64,000 bases of DNA from CBEULR01 sp965544035. Lineage in GTDB: Bacteria > Bacillota > Desulfotomaculia > Desulfotomaculales > Desulforudaceae. Positions 38,895-48,287 of the stretch are shown here, piece by piece. The translations under genes were made by a program, and so were the position numbers. Each line of letters opens with the position of its first letter. The first letter of the stretch is position 1. The stretch lies in assembly GCA_965544035.1 (NCBI GenBank), contig CBEULR010000001.1, forward strand, positions 124,001 through 188,000, in the 5' to 3' direction. The notes under the pieces were generated by a model. It saw only the letters and a list, made by a program, of their open reading frames with translations, was not told the origin of the DNA and did not search any database.

Positions 38895-39419
38895 TTATAC
38901 GTATTTCCTGATGCTTTCCAGTTCCCGACGCGCGGGGATCGGATGATCCCCATCGGCTGGATAGCCCACGGCGATGATCGCTAGCGGACGAAGAGAGTCT
39001 GGGATGCCCAGACAGGCACGCACGCGGTCTTCGTTGAACGCGCCGACCCAGCAGGATCCAAGTCCGTAGTCCGCGGCTGCAAGCAGAATGTTCTGTGCGG
39101 CTGCGGCGGTGTCCTGGATGCAATAGAGATCTTCCCCGCGCCGACCGTAAATGCGCGCCGAGCGCCGGGGTTCGGCGCACACCACGATGCATACCGGGGC
39201 TTCGGCCGCGAAGTGCTGCCCGAAAGCCGCATCGGCCAGACAACGCCTGACTGCCGGGTCGTGGACGACATAAAAGTACCACGGCTGCAGGTTTCCTGCA
39301 CTCGGCGCCCATCGGGCCGCTTCAATGAGCTTGTCTGTGACGTCCACAGGTACGGAGTCGGTCGTAAACCGGCGGATTGAGCGCCGCTTCCGTATCTGTT
39401 GCAGCAATTCATCGGGCAT
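38895..39419 (-). CDS. Nitroreductase-family flavoprotein
   Basis: A 174-residue FMN enzyme starting at ATG 39419 inside the end of the DUF192 gene. Landmarks: IRKRRSIRRFTTDSVPVDV (phosphate-binding Arg residues), AARWAPSAGNLQPWYFYVV, and DTAAAAQNILLAAADYGLGS, then CWVGAFNEDRV near the C-terminus. Members of this family reduce nitro compounds, quinones or flavins, or act in cofactor remodelling; the substrate is not known. It is translationally coupled to the DUF192 gene (11-base overlap). Confidence 0.9.
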   Translation of the reverse strand: MPDELLQQIRKRRSIRRFTTDSVPVDVTDKLIEAARWAPSAGNLQPWYFYVVHDPAVRRCLADAAFGQHFAAEAPVCIVVCAEPRRSARIYGRRGEDLYCIQDTAAAAQNILLAAADYGLGSCWVGAFNEDRVRACLGIPDSLRPLAIIAVGYPADGDHPIPARRELESIRKYV

Positions 39420-39786
39420 ATTCACCGCTCCCCGTTCGGGTGTTAACCTCTGTCTCGCCCAACCGGTCACCCGGTTCAGTTCGGGAACGGGCGATGGTGC
39501 CGGCCGGCAGTTCGACTACACTCCGGGCGGTGCGCACCAGCGGGCTCAGCCGATAGGGCTTTAATGAGGGTATTATATGCACCACGAACAGGTATTCATC
39601 GATGAACAGAACATCGATGGGAAAGCGCATAAAAAAGGTGTGGATTGAGTTGCAGGGTGTGATCATGAGACCCTCACCTTGCGGAAGCTCCGATCTACCC
39701 ATCAATCCGCGCAGTCTCTTGCCGAACGTGTCGGCCACCTTCAGCTTGTCGGCCACAACGGTGCCCTTGGTTAGGTTGCGCAGCAT
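39409..39786 (-). CDS. DUF192 family protein
   Basis: A 125-residue protein with the DUF192 core: ADTFGKRLRGLMGRSELPQG, EGLMITPCNSIHTFFMRFPI, DVLFIDEYLFVVHI and VVELPAGTIARS. The family is small, widespread and of unknown function; many bacterial members are exported, but no signal peptide is seen here. The C-terminal 20 residues are rich in Thr/Arg/Glu and overlap the nitroreductase start. gpsA lies 27 bases upstream on the same strand. Confidence 0.85.
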   Translation of the reverse strand: MLRNLTKGTVVADKLKVADTFGKRLRGLMGRSELPQGEGLMITPCNSIHTFFMRFPIDVLFIDEYLFVVHIIPSLKPYRLSPLVRTARSVVELPAGTIARSRTEPGDRLGETEVNTRTGSGEYAR

Positions 39787-39813
39787 TGCTATCGATTCCC
39801 CATCAGTTGTGAT

Positions 39814-40854
39814 TCAGTCACGGCGGGGCCATGAATGAAAGTCGGCAACGTCCTCAATCTCCTTGGTGCGATCCCGCGCCATTAAATTGGTGACCGCCCG
39901 TCTGGGAGACCATCCCTCAAAAAGCACTCGATATATCTCAGTCGTAATGGGCATTTCCACGTTGAGTGAACGGGCCAGCGCATAGACTGCTTTGGTTGTG
40001 CGTACCCCTTCGACCACCATGTTCACCGAGCGCTGCGCGTCGGTAACGGACACCCCCTGACCGATGGCGATTCCGGCCCGGCGGTTGCGGCTGTGTACAC
40101 TGGTGCAGGTCACAATAAGATCGCCCACCCCGGCCAAACCGGCGAAGGTCAGTGGGTCGGCGCCCAACCGCACACCCAAACGCACGATTTCGGCCAGACC
40201 GCGGGTCATAAGCGCGGCCTTTGCGTTGTCGCCGAAGCCCAGCCCCTCGGCGATGCCGGTTCCCAAGGCGATAATGTTTTTCAGTGCCCCGCCGAGTTCC
40301 ACACCGATGATGTCGCGGTTGGTGTAAACACGCAGCGTCGGTCCCATAAACACGTCCTGCACAGCTTGGGCGGTCCCGATACTCGGGGAAGCGGCCACAA
40401 CGGCCGTAGGTTGACCCCGGCCTGCTTCTTCAGCGTGACTTGGTCCGGAAAGAACGGCATATTGGTCAAGCTCGGGATCGTGGCGGACCTGAGCATAAAC
40501 CTGAGACAGGCGCAATCCGGTGTTCTCCTCGATCCCTTTGGCGACGTTGACTACGACCGTGTCCTTCGGCAGCTGCGGAACAACTCGGCCGAGCACTTCC
40601 CGAAAAGCCTGCGAAGGCACCGCGGAAACGATGAGATCGGCCCCGCGCACGGCTGCCGACAGGTTGGTCAAGACCTCGATTTCGGGATCCAGCTTGACCC
40701 CCGGGAGATATCGCTTGTTTTCCCCTTCTTGAATGATCGCGCGGGCGAGATCGCCACGTCGTGCCCAGAGTCGCACGGAGCACGCGTTTTGCGAAAGAAG
40801 GTGCGCCAGAGCCGTCCCCCAGCTTCCGGCTCCGAGAACCGCCACTGCCCTCAT
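39814..40854 (-). CDS. gpsA: Glycerol-3-phosphate dehydrogenase [NAD(P)+]
   Basis: A 346-residue enzyme making sn-glycerol 3-phosphate from dihydroxyacetone phosphate for phospholipid synthesis. The N-terminal Rossmann loop is AVAVLGAGSWGTALAHLLSQ; further landmarks are VNVAKGIEENTGLRLSQVY, LSGPSHAEEAGRGQPTAVV, the catalytic Lys in GVELGGALKNIIALGTGIAE, and AALMTRGLAEIVRLG. Of two adjacent ATG codons the second (40854) is better spaced from AAGGAG. In many relatives gpsA follows plsY and der; here purL/purQ are inserted between them. Confidence 0.95.
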   Translation of the reverse strand: MRAVAVLGAGSWGTALAHLLSQNACSVRLWARRGDLARAIIQEGENKRYLPGVKLDPEIEVLTNLSAAVRGADLIVSAVPSQAFREVLGRVVPQLPKDTVVVNVAKGIEENTGLRLSQVYAQVRHDPELDQYAVLSGPSHAEEAGRGQPTAVVAASPSIGTAQAVQDVFMGPTLRVYTNRDIIGVELGGALKNIIALGTGIAEGLGFGDNAKAALMTRGLAEIVRLGVRLGADPLTFAGLAGVGDLIVTCTSVHSRNRRAGIAIGQGVSVTDAQRSVNMVVEGVRTTKAVYALARSLNVEMPITTEIYRVLFEGWSPRRAVTNLMARDRTKEIEDVADFHSWPRRD

Positions 40855-40868
40855 CATGATTCTCCTTC

Positions 40869-41648
40869 TCAAATGTTCTTTGCGTAGTGAACGGCATTAC
40901 GGAAAATAAACAGGCCGTCGGGTTCGGACTTCTTTGTTTGCCTGCGCCAAAGCGGATGCTGGGTGAGATCCACGTACCGCTCCGGATGAGGCATCAGACC
41001 CAGTATTCTCCCGGAAGGGTCGCACAGCCCGGCGACTGCATTCGGAGAGCCGTTCGGGTTGTACGGATAGGCCATAGTCGGATTCCCGTTCCGATCAGCG
41101 TAACGGAAGACGATCTGGCCTCGGTGTTCCAACTCATGCAATACCGCGTCGTCGGTGTAGAATCTCCCTTCGGCGTGTGCCGCCTGATAGGAAACAATAC
41201 GGTCCTCCATACCGGCGGTAAACACGCACGGGCTTTTTTCAACGCGCAGATTCACCCAGCGGCATTCAAACCGCCCGCTCTCATTTGCGGTGAGGGTTGC
41301 CTTGATTTCACCGATGCGGATGTCCGGCAGGAGACCGGTACGTACCAGTACCTGAAACCCGTTGCATATCCCCAGGACCAGCTTGTTGTCGGCGACAAAG
41401 GCCGAGAGCTGTTCACGGAACTGGGTGAGCAGCTCGACGGCCAGAATCTTGCCGGAGGCGACGTCGTCTCCATACGAAAACCCTCCGGGGATGACCAGGA
41501 TCTGAAAATCATTTAGTGTCACATCACGGGTTCGGAGTTGATTGACGTGAACCAATTCAGAATGCGCCCCGCACTTCTCAAAAGCGTAGGCCGTTTCAAC
41601 ATCACAATTCGTGCCGTCGGTGCGCAGGATGCATACGCGCGGCCTCAT
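40869..41648 (-). CDS. purQ: Phosphoribosylformylglycinamidine synthase subunit PurQ (glutaminase)
   Basis: A 259-residue class I glutamine amidotransferase. The catalytic Cys is in LVLGICNGFQVLVRTGLLPD, and the His/Glu pair in GLMPHPERYVD near the end. Other landmarks are ILVIPGGFSYGDDVASGKIL and RWVNLRVEKSPCVFT. It hydrolyses glutamine and passes ammonia to PurL in step four of purine synthesis. The start overlaps the purL stop by four bases (ATGA), so translation is coupled. The form is slightly longer than the Bacillus protein, matching the longer PurL encoded upstream. Confidence 0.95.
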   Translation of the reverse strand: MRPRVCILRTDGTNCDVETAYAFEKCGAHSELVHVNQLRTRDVTLNDFQILVIPGGFSYGDDVASGKILAVELLTQFREQLSAFVADNKLVLGICNGFQVLVRTGLLPDIRIGEIKATLTANESGRFECRWVNLRVEKSPCVFTAGMEDRIVSYQAAHAEGRFYTDDAVLHELEHRGQIVFRYADRNGNPTMAYPYNPNGSPNAVAGLCDPSGRILGLMPHPERYVDLTQHPLWRRQTKKSEPDGLFIFRNAVHYAKNI

Positions 41649-44482
41649 ACTCCGAACACCTCCTTCATCGGCCTTTGCCAGCTTTCTTTAAGGTCTTCGA
41701 GCGGAACGCTGAAAAGCCTTCTACCGTTAGAAGAGACTGTAAGCAGCGGATTCGGAACCACCCTGCCGATTTCCAGGAACGGAACGTCCGAGAACAGTGT
41801 GCCGGCGTCGACACCGGCGGGTAGTTCGATGATAAAACATCCCGCAGTCTCATTGAACAGGAACTGTTCCGGCTTTACGCCCGCGGGAATATCGATGTCC
41901 GCGCCCAGCCGACCGCCGAAACACATCTCCGTCAGGGCCGAAACCAAGCCCCCCTCACTGATGTCGTGGCAGGCACATACATGCCCGGAGGTGATGGCGC
42001 CGTGGAGGGCGGAGAACACCCTTCGTACCGAACGGATGCTTATCCGCGGCAATTGGTTTCCTAAGAAACCGAGCACGTCGAAGTAAACCGAGCCCGCCAT
42101 TTCTTCCAGGTTTCTTTCCCCAAGGAGCAGGAGACGGTTCCCGGCTTCCTTTAAATCGGCGGATACCGTAGTCCGGACGTCGGCAATCCGGCCGAAGGCG
42201 GACACACAAACCACCGGGGGAATCTGAATGGTCACACCGTCGTCGGTCTTGTAAGTGCTGGAGAGACTGTCCTTACCGGATATGAAAGGCATACCGGTTT
42301 CGGTCGAGAAGTCCACACAGCCATCGACGGCACGATCAAGAGCACCCATCATTTCCGGATCGGGTACGGGCCAAATGAAATTATCAATCAGCATGATCTC
42401 TTCCGGGTTGGCGCCAGCCGCGACTATATTGGATACAGCTTCGGTAGCGGCCCAGATGCTTCCCCAATACGGATCTATGCGGTTGAGAACCGGATTCAGT
42501 CCGTGTCCGATAACCACAGCGTAGGGCTTGCCCAAAAGAGGAGTCAGCACGGCCGCGTCGTTGGGCGCATCTTCGTCCACCCCGTTAAAGGGCGGAAGGG
42601 CATTGGTACCTTGTACTCCGTGGTCGTAGACGCGAACGATCGGCTCTTTGGAACAGACGTTTAGATGAGCCATGACCTTCTTAAGGGTGGAGGGCCAGTC
42701 TTCGACCGGAGACAAAGGCGGCTCGGGATAGGTTCTGCGTGTCCAACGGGCGGGCATTACCCGCTGTGGAAGACCATGGTGGAGAAAATCCATGCCCAGG
42801 TTTAAAACCTCGTCGCCGTCAAATGTGGCCCTGAAACGTTTGTCATCAGTGAACGTGCCCAGCACAGTGGCTTCAACATTGAACTCAGCACAGAGTTCCA
42901 GGAGCCGGTCGCGGTCTTCGGAACGAACGGCCAGCACCATGCGTTCCTGGCTTTCCGAGAGAAGAATCTCCCACGGTGCCAGGCCGCTGTATTTCAAGGG
43001 AGCGCGATCCAACGCAATAAGGGCACCTGTTTCACCGCCCATTTCGCCCACGGCTGATGCGAAGCCTCCGGCCCCGCAGTCGGTAATGGCCCGAATCAAA
43101 TTCTCGTCTCTGGCTTTCAAGATGAAATCGTGGATGCGCTTTTCCTCAATAGGGTGCCCTATCTGAACAGCCTGGGCATTGACCGATATCGTACGGTCGG
43201 TCATGGCTGCGCTTGAGAAAGTGGCACCATGGAGCCCGTCGCGTCCGGTGCGGCCGCCGATCACGATGATCAGATCTCCGGGCTGCGGAGTCCCCTTCTG
43301 TGCCCTGTCCGCAGGTAGAAGGCCGTAAGAACCGACGATTACCGTAGGCTTGGCCCGAAAGTCGGGGTGAAAATGCAGCGATCCGTTATTGGTGGGGATG
43401 CCCATACGGTTTCCGTAATCGCGTACCCCATCGACTACCCGCCTGAGCAGGTACCCGGGGTGCAGGCACCCGCGCGGAATTTCGCCCTGTGGGAGATCGG
43501 GCGGCCCAAAGCAGAACATATCGGTGGAGGCGATCACCTTCGCCCCCTGTCCGGTGCCCATCACATCACGAAATACACCGCCGCAACCGGTGGCCGCGCC
43601 GCCGTAAGGTTCAATGGCGGAAGGAGAGTTGTGCGTCTCAACCTTGCCGCAGATCGCCCAGCCTTCGTAGAATCCCATAACGCCCGAGTTGTCCACAAAG
43701 GCTGACAACACCAAAGGATGGTTGATCCGGGCCGTGGCCTCCTGCAGTCGCTTCAGAAACGGCTTCTTCTCCCGGCCGTCCACGACAACACGTGCCTTGA
43801 ATGTCTTGTGCACGCAGTGCTCGGACCAGGTTTGGGCGAGGATCTCTATCTCACAATCGGTGGGATCGCGCCCGTTGTCACGAAAATAATCCCGAATCAG
43901 GCGCATTTCGTCAAGGTTTAGATACAGCCTGTCCCTGCTGAGTTCGAGCAGTTGTTCATCGCTCATATTCCGGATGGGGATAATCTCGGCCGGCAGCTTT
44001 CGCCCGCTGATCAGCAGGGTCTGCGGTGGTTCAGTGACCACGTACTGAACGGTATCGTTCACCAACAGCCTGGATGTGATCAGCTGCAAATCACCTTCCG
44101 AAAGGTGTCCGTAGAAGGCATATTCCCAGCTGGAATCGGCCGCCTGCAGAGCAGTCAGTCCGAGATCCCGGGCGGCCTTCATCAGAGAAGCGGCTTCCGG
44201 GTTCATCACCCCGGGTTTGTAAGCCACCTCAATCAACCAGTCAGCATCGGCAATGATCGGGGTGTTGACGGTGTAGATCTGGAAAACCCTTTCGGAAAGC
44301 AGTTGCTCGGCCAGAAGGACGGCATCCTCCGCAGTGATCCCTTCGAAACGGTAGACCTTGGCCGTCCGCACCTTTTCCAGTCCGGTAATGGAAAGGGCGC
44401 TCCGTGTCTGGGCGAGCAGTTCCTCACCGTGAGTGTCTGCAAGTCCTGGTTTAAGGGTAACGCGTACTTCCTGTATCGACAA
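41645..44482 (-). CDS. purL: Phosphoribosylformylglycinamidine synthase, PurS-like domains fused to PurL
   Basis: About 945 residues. TTG 44482 is favoured because GGGGAGG lies eight bases upstream. Bacillus-type PurL is about 740 residues; here the first 190 or so form two PurS-like segments (VRVTLKPGLADTHGEELLAQ and WLIEVAYKPGVMNPEAASLM). The catalytic part follows: EILAQTWSEHCVHKTFKARV, then GWAICGKVETHNSPSAIEPY, GGAATGCGGVFRDVMGTGQG and GGRTGRDGLHGATFSSA. It converts FGAR to FGAM with ATP and ammonia from PurQ. No separate purS is visible, consistent with the fusion. Confidence 0.93.
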   Translation of the reverse strand: MSIQEVRVTLKPGLADTHGEELLAQTRSALSITGLEKVRTAKVYRFEGITAEDAVLLAEQLLSERVFQIYTVNTPIIADADWLIEVAYKPGVMNPEAASLMKAARDLGLTALQAADSSWEYAFYGHLSEGDLQLITSRLLVNDTVQYVVTEPPQTLLISGRKLPAEIIPIRNMSDEQLLELSRDRLYLNLDEMRLIRDYFRDNGRDPTDCEIEILAQTWSEHCVHKTFKARVVVDGREKKPFLKRLQEATARINHPLVLSAFVDNSGVMGFYEGWAICGKVETHNSPSAIEPYGGAATGCGGVFRDVMGTGQGAKVIASTDMFCFGPPDLPQGEIPRGCLHPGYLLRRVVDGVRDYGNRMGIPTNNGSLHFHPDFRAKPTVIVGSYGLLPADRAQKGTPQPGDLIIVIGGRTGRDGLHGATFSSAAMTDRTISVNAQAVQIGHPIEEKRIHDFILKARDENLIRAITDCGAGGFASAVGEMGGETGALIALDRAPLKYSGLAPWEILLSESQERMVLAVRSEDRDRLLELCAEFNVEATVLGTFTDDKRFRATFDGDEVLNLGMDFLHHGLPQRVMPARWTRRTYPEPPLSPVEDWPSTLKKVMAHLNVCSKEPIVRVYDHGVQGTNALPPFNGVDEDAPNDAAVLTPLLGKPYAVVIGHGLNPVLNRIDPYWGSIWAATEAVSNIVAAGANPEEIMLIDNFIWPVPDPEMMGALDRAVDGCVDFSTETGMPFISGKDSLSSTYKTDDGVTIQIPPVVCVSAFGRIADVRTTVSADLKEAGNRLLLLGERNLEEMAGSVYFDVLGFLGNQLPRISIRSVRRVFSALHGAITSGHVCACHDISEGGLVSALTEMCFGGRLGADIDIPAGVKPEQFLFNETAGCFIIELPAGVDAGTLFSDVPFLEIGRVVPNPLLTVSSNGRRLFSVPLEDLKESWQRPMKEVFGV

Positions 44483-44527
44483 TGTATCGACCTCCCCATC
44501 CATTGTAGCACGCACGCCCGGAGTGAT

Positions 44528-45118
44528 CTACTTTCGAAACCCGAACTTGTGTTCGGTTCCATCGATCAAGCGCGCAATATTGTCGCGGTGTTTATAAACC
44601 ACTACGGCAGCAGCGGCGGCGGTAAACAGAACCAGCTCAAGGTCGGCACCCGTTGCGGCAAAAGCGATGGGTACGGCAACGGCAGCGGTCATAGAGGCGA
44701 GTGAAACATAGCGTGTGAGCGCGGTCAGACTCAACCAGATCACGGCGGCGACCGCTATCCCGACCGGAGGCAGCATCAGGAGCACCCCCAAAAGGGTGGC
44801 GATCATCTTGCCGCCCCGAAAGCGCAGGAACACCGACCAGCCATGACCGATCAGCGCCGCGGCGGCAGTGGCCAGTTCGAAACCCGGTGGACCAAAATGG
44901 CGTCCAAGAAGTACGGCGACGATACCCTTTGTGATATCACCGGCCAGAGCCGCCAGAGCGGGTACGGGGCCGAGAGCGCGCCAGACATTGGTGGCCCCGA
45001 TATTGCCGCTCCCCAAAGTCCGGATGTCGATCCCCTTTAATACCTTTCCCAGGATGTACCCGGTGGGAATTGAACCAATAAGGTAACTGACAAGAAGAAG
45101 CAGGACCGTTTCAAGCAT
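44528..45118 (-). CDS. plsY: Acyl-phosphate glycerol-3-phosphate acyltransferase PlsY
   Basis: A 196-residue membrane enzyme with about five helices. The conserved loops are SYLIGSIPTGYILGKVLKGI, DIRTLGSGNIGATNVWRALG (motif 1), GHGWSVFLRFRGGKMIATLL (motif 2, normally GGKGVAT; here GGKMIAT) and VYKHRDNIARL (motif 3). It transfers acyl groups from acyl-phosphate to glycerol 3-phosphate, the first step of phospholipid synthesis. The ATG at 45118 shares one base with the der stop codon (TGATG), so the genes are coupled. Confidence 0.95.
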   Translation of the reverse strand: MLETVLLLLVSYLIGSIPTGYILGKVLKGIDIRTLGSGNIGATNVWRALGPVPALAALAGDITKGIVAVLLGRHFGPPGFELATAAAALIGHGWSVFLRFRGGKMIATLLGVLLMLPPVGIAVAAVIWLSLTALTRYVSLASMTAAVAVPIAFAATGADLELVLFTAAAAAVVVYKHRDNIARLIDGTEHKFGFRK

Positions 45119-46443
45119 CACTGGTTCCTCCCTTCTCTGCGGCGCACTGCGAAGCGCACCGGCGCACCGGTAAAACCGTAGAACCGGCGCAGCTGGTTGG
45201 CCAGGTAGCGGCGGTAGGCCGCAGATATCAACTCCGGATCGTTGACAAAAAGGACAAAGGTAGGCGGACCGGTCTTGACCTGAGCGCTGTAATACACCTT
45301 GAGCCGACGTCCCTTAACGGTCGGCGGCGGGGAGAGCATCACGGCCTCGTGGATGATGCGGTTCAGGTGTGCGGTGGGAATCTCCTTGGTATATTCCTTG
45401 TACACCTTGTCGACTTCGTCGAGAATTCGTCCCACACGTTGACCGGTGAGCGCGGAAATGAATATGATCGGGGCGTAGGCCACGAAGGAAAGCTGGTCGC
45501 GGATATCCTCACGGTATTGGTCTGCGGTGAGGGAATCCTTTTCTACCAAGTCCCATTTGTTCACCAGAATGATGGTTGCTTTTCCGGCTTCTTCCGCCAG
45601 GCCGGCGATGCGCTGGTCCTGTGCGGTGATGCCTTCCTTGGCGTCCAAGACGAGCAGGGCTACGTCCGCCCTTTCCAGCGCCTGTCTGGCGCGGATCACG
45701 CTGTAGTGTTCGACCGGTTCGTAAATCCTGCTGCGCCTGCGTATTCCTGCTGTGTCTACGAGGGTGTACTTTTTGTCCCCGCGGTAGATCACGGTGTCAA
45801 TAGCGTCACGGGTTGTTCCGGGCATATCGCTCACGATAACCCGTTCCTCCCCGCAAATGGCATTAACCAGCGAAGACTTGCCGACATTGGGCCGTCCGAT
45901 GACGGCGATGCCGACGGACGGCGCAGGTTCCGGCTTGTCTTGCACGGGAATGCGGCTGATTACGAGGTCGAGCAGGTCGCCCACGTTAAGTCCGAGGGAG
46001 GCCGAGATTGGAAAAGGCTCCCCCAGCCCCAGACTGTAGAATTCCGCCGTAGGAAGCGGAAGGGTGAAATTGTCCACCTTGTTCACTACGAGGATCACCG
46101 GCTTGCCAAGGCGGCGGATGAGCTCGGCAACGTCTTCGTCCTCAGGTAATACTCCTGCCTTGCCGTCAACAACAAAAAGGATGAGGTCGGCATCGCGCAT
46201 CGCCTTTTCGGCCTGTTCGGCTACGGGTCCGGCCATGGTTTCGTTTCCGCCGTGTCCGATGCCCCCGGTATCGACAATCATAAAGTGCGTGCCGGACCAC
46301 TCAGCTTCGCGGTACAGGCGATCACGGGTAACACCAGGCTCGGCTTCAACGACGGCCGTGCGTGAGCCGAGGATGCGGTTGAAAAGGGTTGATTTACCCA
46401 CATTTGGACGGCCGACAATGGCCACCAGAGGTAATCGGGGCAT
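45118..46443 (-). CDS. der: Ribosome-assembly GTPase Der (EngA)
   Basis: A 441-residue GTPase with two tandem G domains. Domain one: VAIVGRPNVGKSTLFNRILG, DTGGIG and VNKVD. Domain two: IAVIGRPNVGKSSLVNAICG, DMPGTTRDAIDTV, DTAGIRRR and VNKWD. The C-terminal KH-like domain follows (YSAQVKTGPPTFVLFVNDPE, then LANQLRRFYGFTGAPVRFAV). It assists 50S subunit assembly. ATG 46443 has GGAGG five bases upstream. Its stop overlaps the plsY start. Confidence 0.97.
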   Translation of the reverse strand: MPRLPLVAIVGRPNVGKSTLFNRILGSRTAVVEAEPGVTRDRLYREAEWSGTHFMIVDTGGIGHGGNETMAGPVAEQAEKAMRDADLILFVVDGKAGVLPEDEDVAELIRRLGKPVILVVNKVDNFTLPLPTAEFYSLGLGEPFPISASLGLNVGDLLDLVISRIPVQDKPEPAPSVGIAVIGRPNVGKSSLVNAICGEERVIVSDMPGTTRDAIDTVIYRGDKKYTLVDTAGIRRRSRIYEPVEHYSVIRARQALERADVALLVLDAKEGITAQDQRIAGLAEEAGKATIILVNKWDLVEKDSLTADQYREDIRDQLSFVAYAPIIFISALTGQRVGRILDEVDKVYKEYTKEIPTAHLNRIIHEAVMLSPPPTVKGRRLKVYYSAQVKTGPPTFVLFVNDPELISAAYRRYLANQLRRFYGFTGAPVRFAVRRREGRNQ

Positions 46444-46458
46444 GGCAACCTCCACAAA

Positions 46459-47751
46459 TCATTGTTTTTCGATAATCTCAATCAGTTCACGCGGACCGCC
46501 GGCGGCTACTATGCTTACGCCGAGGTCCTGTCTGAGTTCCTCCAGGGTAACGTCGTCCAGAAAAGTTGTTCCGTTCCTCAGGGCGACGGCCGGGATGACC
46601 ACCAGATCACCAAAGTCCAGCCCCCGCAGAGCATCCCGGATATCGGCACCGGTAAGCAGCCCCGCCGCCGTTACATCGGGGCCGAAGAAGCGGTTTGCCA
46701 CCGGAAGCAGGACGATCCTGGAGCCCGTATCCCTGTTGAGCTGTTCAATCAGCGGCCCCAGAACGCACGCGCCCATCTCGCCCGTAACCACTGTTACCTT
46801 CGGCGGTACATGGCACGGGGCTCGACGAACTTCTTCCCACTCGTCAAGAAAGAGCCGGACCAAGCCGACCCCGTTCTCCAATTGTGGGAACTCTCCATAA
46901 CGCTCAGCCGGAGGTACGGCGATTCCGGCCCTTATATAGAACTCGTCCCCGGCGTAAACCAGGGGTATGTCGAACATCCTGAGGAACCGGTCTTGCCACC
47001 GGTGAACGGCCGAGATCACCTCGTTCGCCTGCTCCGGGGTGCAGGCGCTCAGCGGGAAGAGCTTTTCCCGGTACCGCGTGCACCCCACGGGCACGACGGC
47101 GACCGACCGTACCGAAGGTGCGAGCGCCCCCAGATCCCCGATTGTCCGTTCGAGCTCGCGCCCGTCATTCACTCCCGGACAGAGCACGATTTGGGCGTGG
47201 AGCTCGATGCCGTGACGGGCTAAAAAGCTCATCTGTCTTAGTATTTCTCCGGCGCGGCGATTGCCCATCATTTTACGGCGCAATTCAGGGTTGGTCGTAT
47301 GAACCGAAACATACAGCGGGGACAGTCGCTCTTCGACAATCCGCTCGAAATCGGCTTCTTCCAGATTAGTCAAGGTGATAAAATTCCCGTCCCAGAAGGA
47401 CAGCCGGTAGTCGTCGTCTTTGATGTAGAGCGACCGCCGAAGTCCCGGGGGCATTTGATCAACAAAACAGAAAATGCATCTGTTTCGGCATTTCTTGAGA
47501 TTGGGGAAAGGAGACTTGAAATCGATCCCAAGCGGCTCGTCGTAGTCCTTCTCTATCTCATACAGGAAGGCGCCGTTGCGTGATTCAACAAGCACTTCCA
47601 CAGAGTCATCGGCGGTAAGAAAACGATAATCGAGAATATCGCGAACGGGACGGCCGTTGACGGCGCAAATCCGATCCCCGCTTGCGATTCCGAGTTCAGC
47701 TGCTATCCCGCCCGGATCGACCCGTGATACTATCAGTCCGTTAACCGACAT
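46459..47751 (-). CDS. DUF512 protein with PDZ-like and radical SAM domains
   Basis: About 430 residues starting at ATG 47751 (GGGAGGAG upstream). An N-terminal PDZ-like segment (IVSRVDPGGIAAELGIASGD) precedes a radical SAM-type cysteine motif CRNRCIFCFVDQMPPGLRRS near residue 77, then SFWDGNFITLTNLEEADFER and LYVSVHTTNPELRRKMMGN. The C-terminal half is the DUF512 domain with VVPVGCTRYREKLFPLSACT. The family is common next to der in Clostridia and has no proven reaction; an Fe-S/SAM chemistry role is inferred from the cysteines. Confidence 0.88.
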   Translation of the reverse strand: MSVNGLIVSRVDPGGIAAELGIASGDRICAVNGRPVRDILDYRFLTADDSVEVLVESRNGAFLYEIEKDYDEPLGIDFKSPFPNLKKCRNRCIFCFVDQMPPGLRRSLYIKDDDYRLSFWDGNFITLTNLEEADFERIVEERLSPLYVSVHTTNPELRRKMMGNRRAGEILRQMSFLARHGIELHAQIVLCPGVNDGRELERTIGDLGALAPSVRSVAVVPVGCTRYREKLFPLSACTPEQANEVISAVHRWQDRFLRMFDIPLVYAGDEFYIRAGIAVPPAERYGEFPQLENGVGLVRLFLDEWEEVRRAPCHVPPKVTVVTGEMGACVLGPLIEQLNRDTGSRIVLLPVANRFFGPDVTAAGLLTGADIRDALRGLDFGDLVVIPAVALRNGTTFLDDVTLEELRQDLGVSIVAAGGPRELIEIIEKQ

Positions 47752-47846
47752 ATGCTCCTCCCAACAGGCAAAACACCGGTCATGCCCCGTCGTGCTCCAT
47801 GCACGGGCAACCGATGTACACTGCAATTATGTACCAGTTAACAGTA

Positions 47847-48287
47847 TCAGTCAATCCCCGGAGCCCATACCAAGTGTCTCATCGACAAACCTCCCCAGCA
47901 GGCCAGGAGACGGCGTGCCACCCGATACAGGCCGCATTTGAAAAGGAATGCAATGAGGGCCACACGCCCCCGGTCCGGCACGATTCTGATCTCGTAGCTG
48001 TCGGGGGATACGTCATTAATATGGAAATAACCCTCCAGGAGACGCTTGATCAACACCGGGTTCGCTTTGCGCATCCAGATTCCGTAAACGGTATGCCCTT
48101 CCCTGTCCGTCCCGGCTCGAATCAGATGTTGGGGCAAATCCAGAAAGGGCAGCCTTTCCAGGAGCGCTGCCCTTCCCTGTTCGGCCGGCCGCACATGCAA
48201 GTGCGCGGCCAACCCCGCTAACGGAGTGTCATGTATGTAGTAGATATCCTTTAACAGAATCCTACACTTCCTTGACAATACTTTCAA
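47847..48287 (-). CDS. DUF3189-like protein, 146 aa
   Basis: A soluble basic protein. The segment IYYIHDTPLAGLAAHLHVRP, then LPFLDLPQHLIRAGTDREGH, has the spacing of DUF3189 proteins (H...AAxLH...LP...GxDxxGxxVY) and resembles the next gene. The key HCYG of DUF3189 is replaced by YIHD. Start uncertain: TTG 48287 lies inside the upstream gene, giving a 26-base overlap, and later TTG/CTG codons are possible. Its function is unknown. Confidence 0.65.
   Translation of the reverse strand: MKVLSRKCRILLKDIYYIHDTPLAGLAAHLHVRPAEQGRAALLERLPFLDLPQHLIRAGTDREGHTVYGIWMRKANPVLIKRLLEGYFHINDVSPDSYEIRIVPDRGRVALIAFLFKCGLYRVARRLLACWGGLSMRHLVWAPGID

Noticed and set aside
45349..47223. Long plus-strand frames antisense to der and the DUF512 gene
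   Set aside because: Shadow frames; the minus-strand products are clear and complete.
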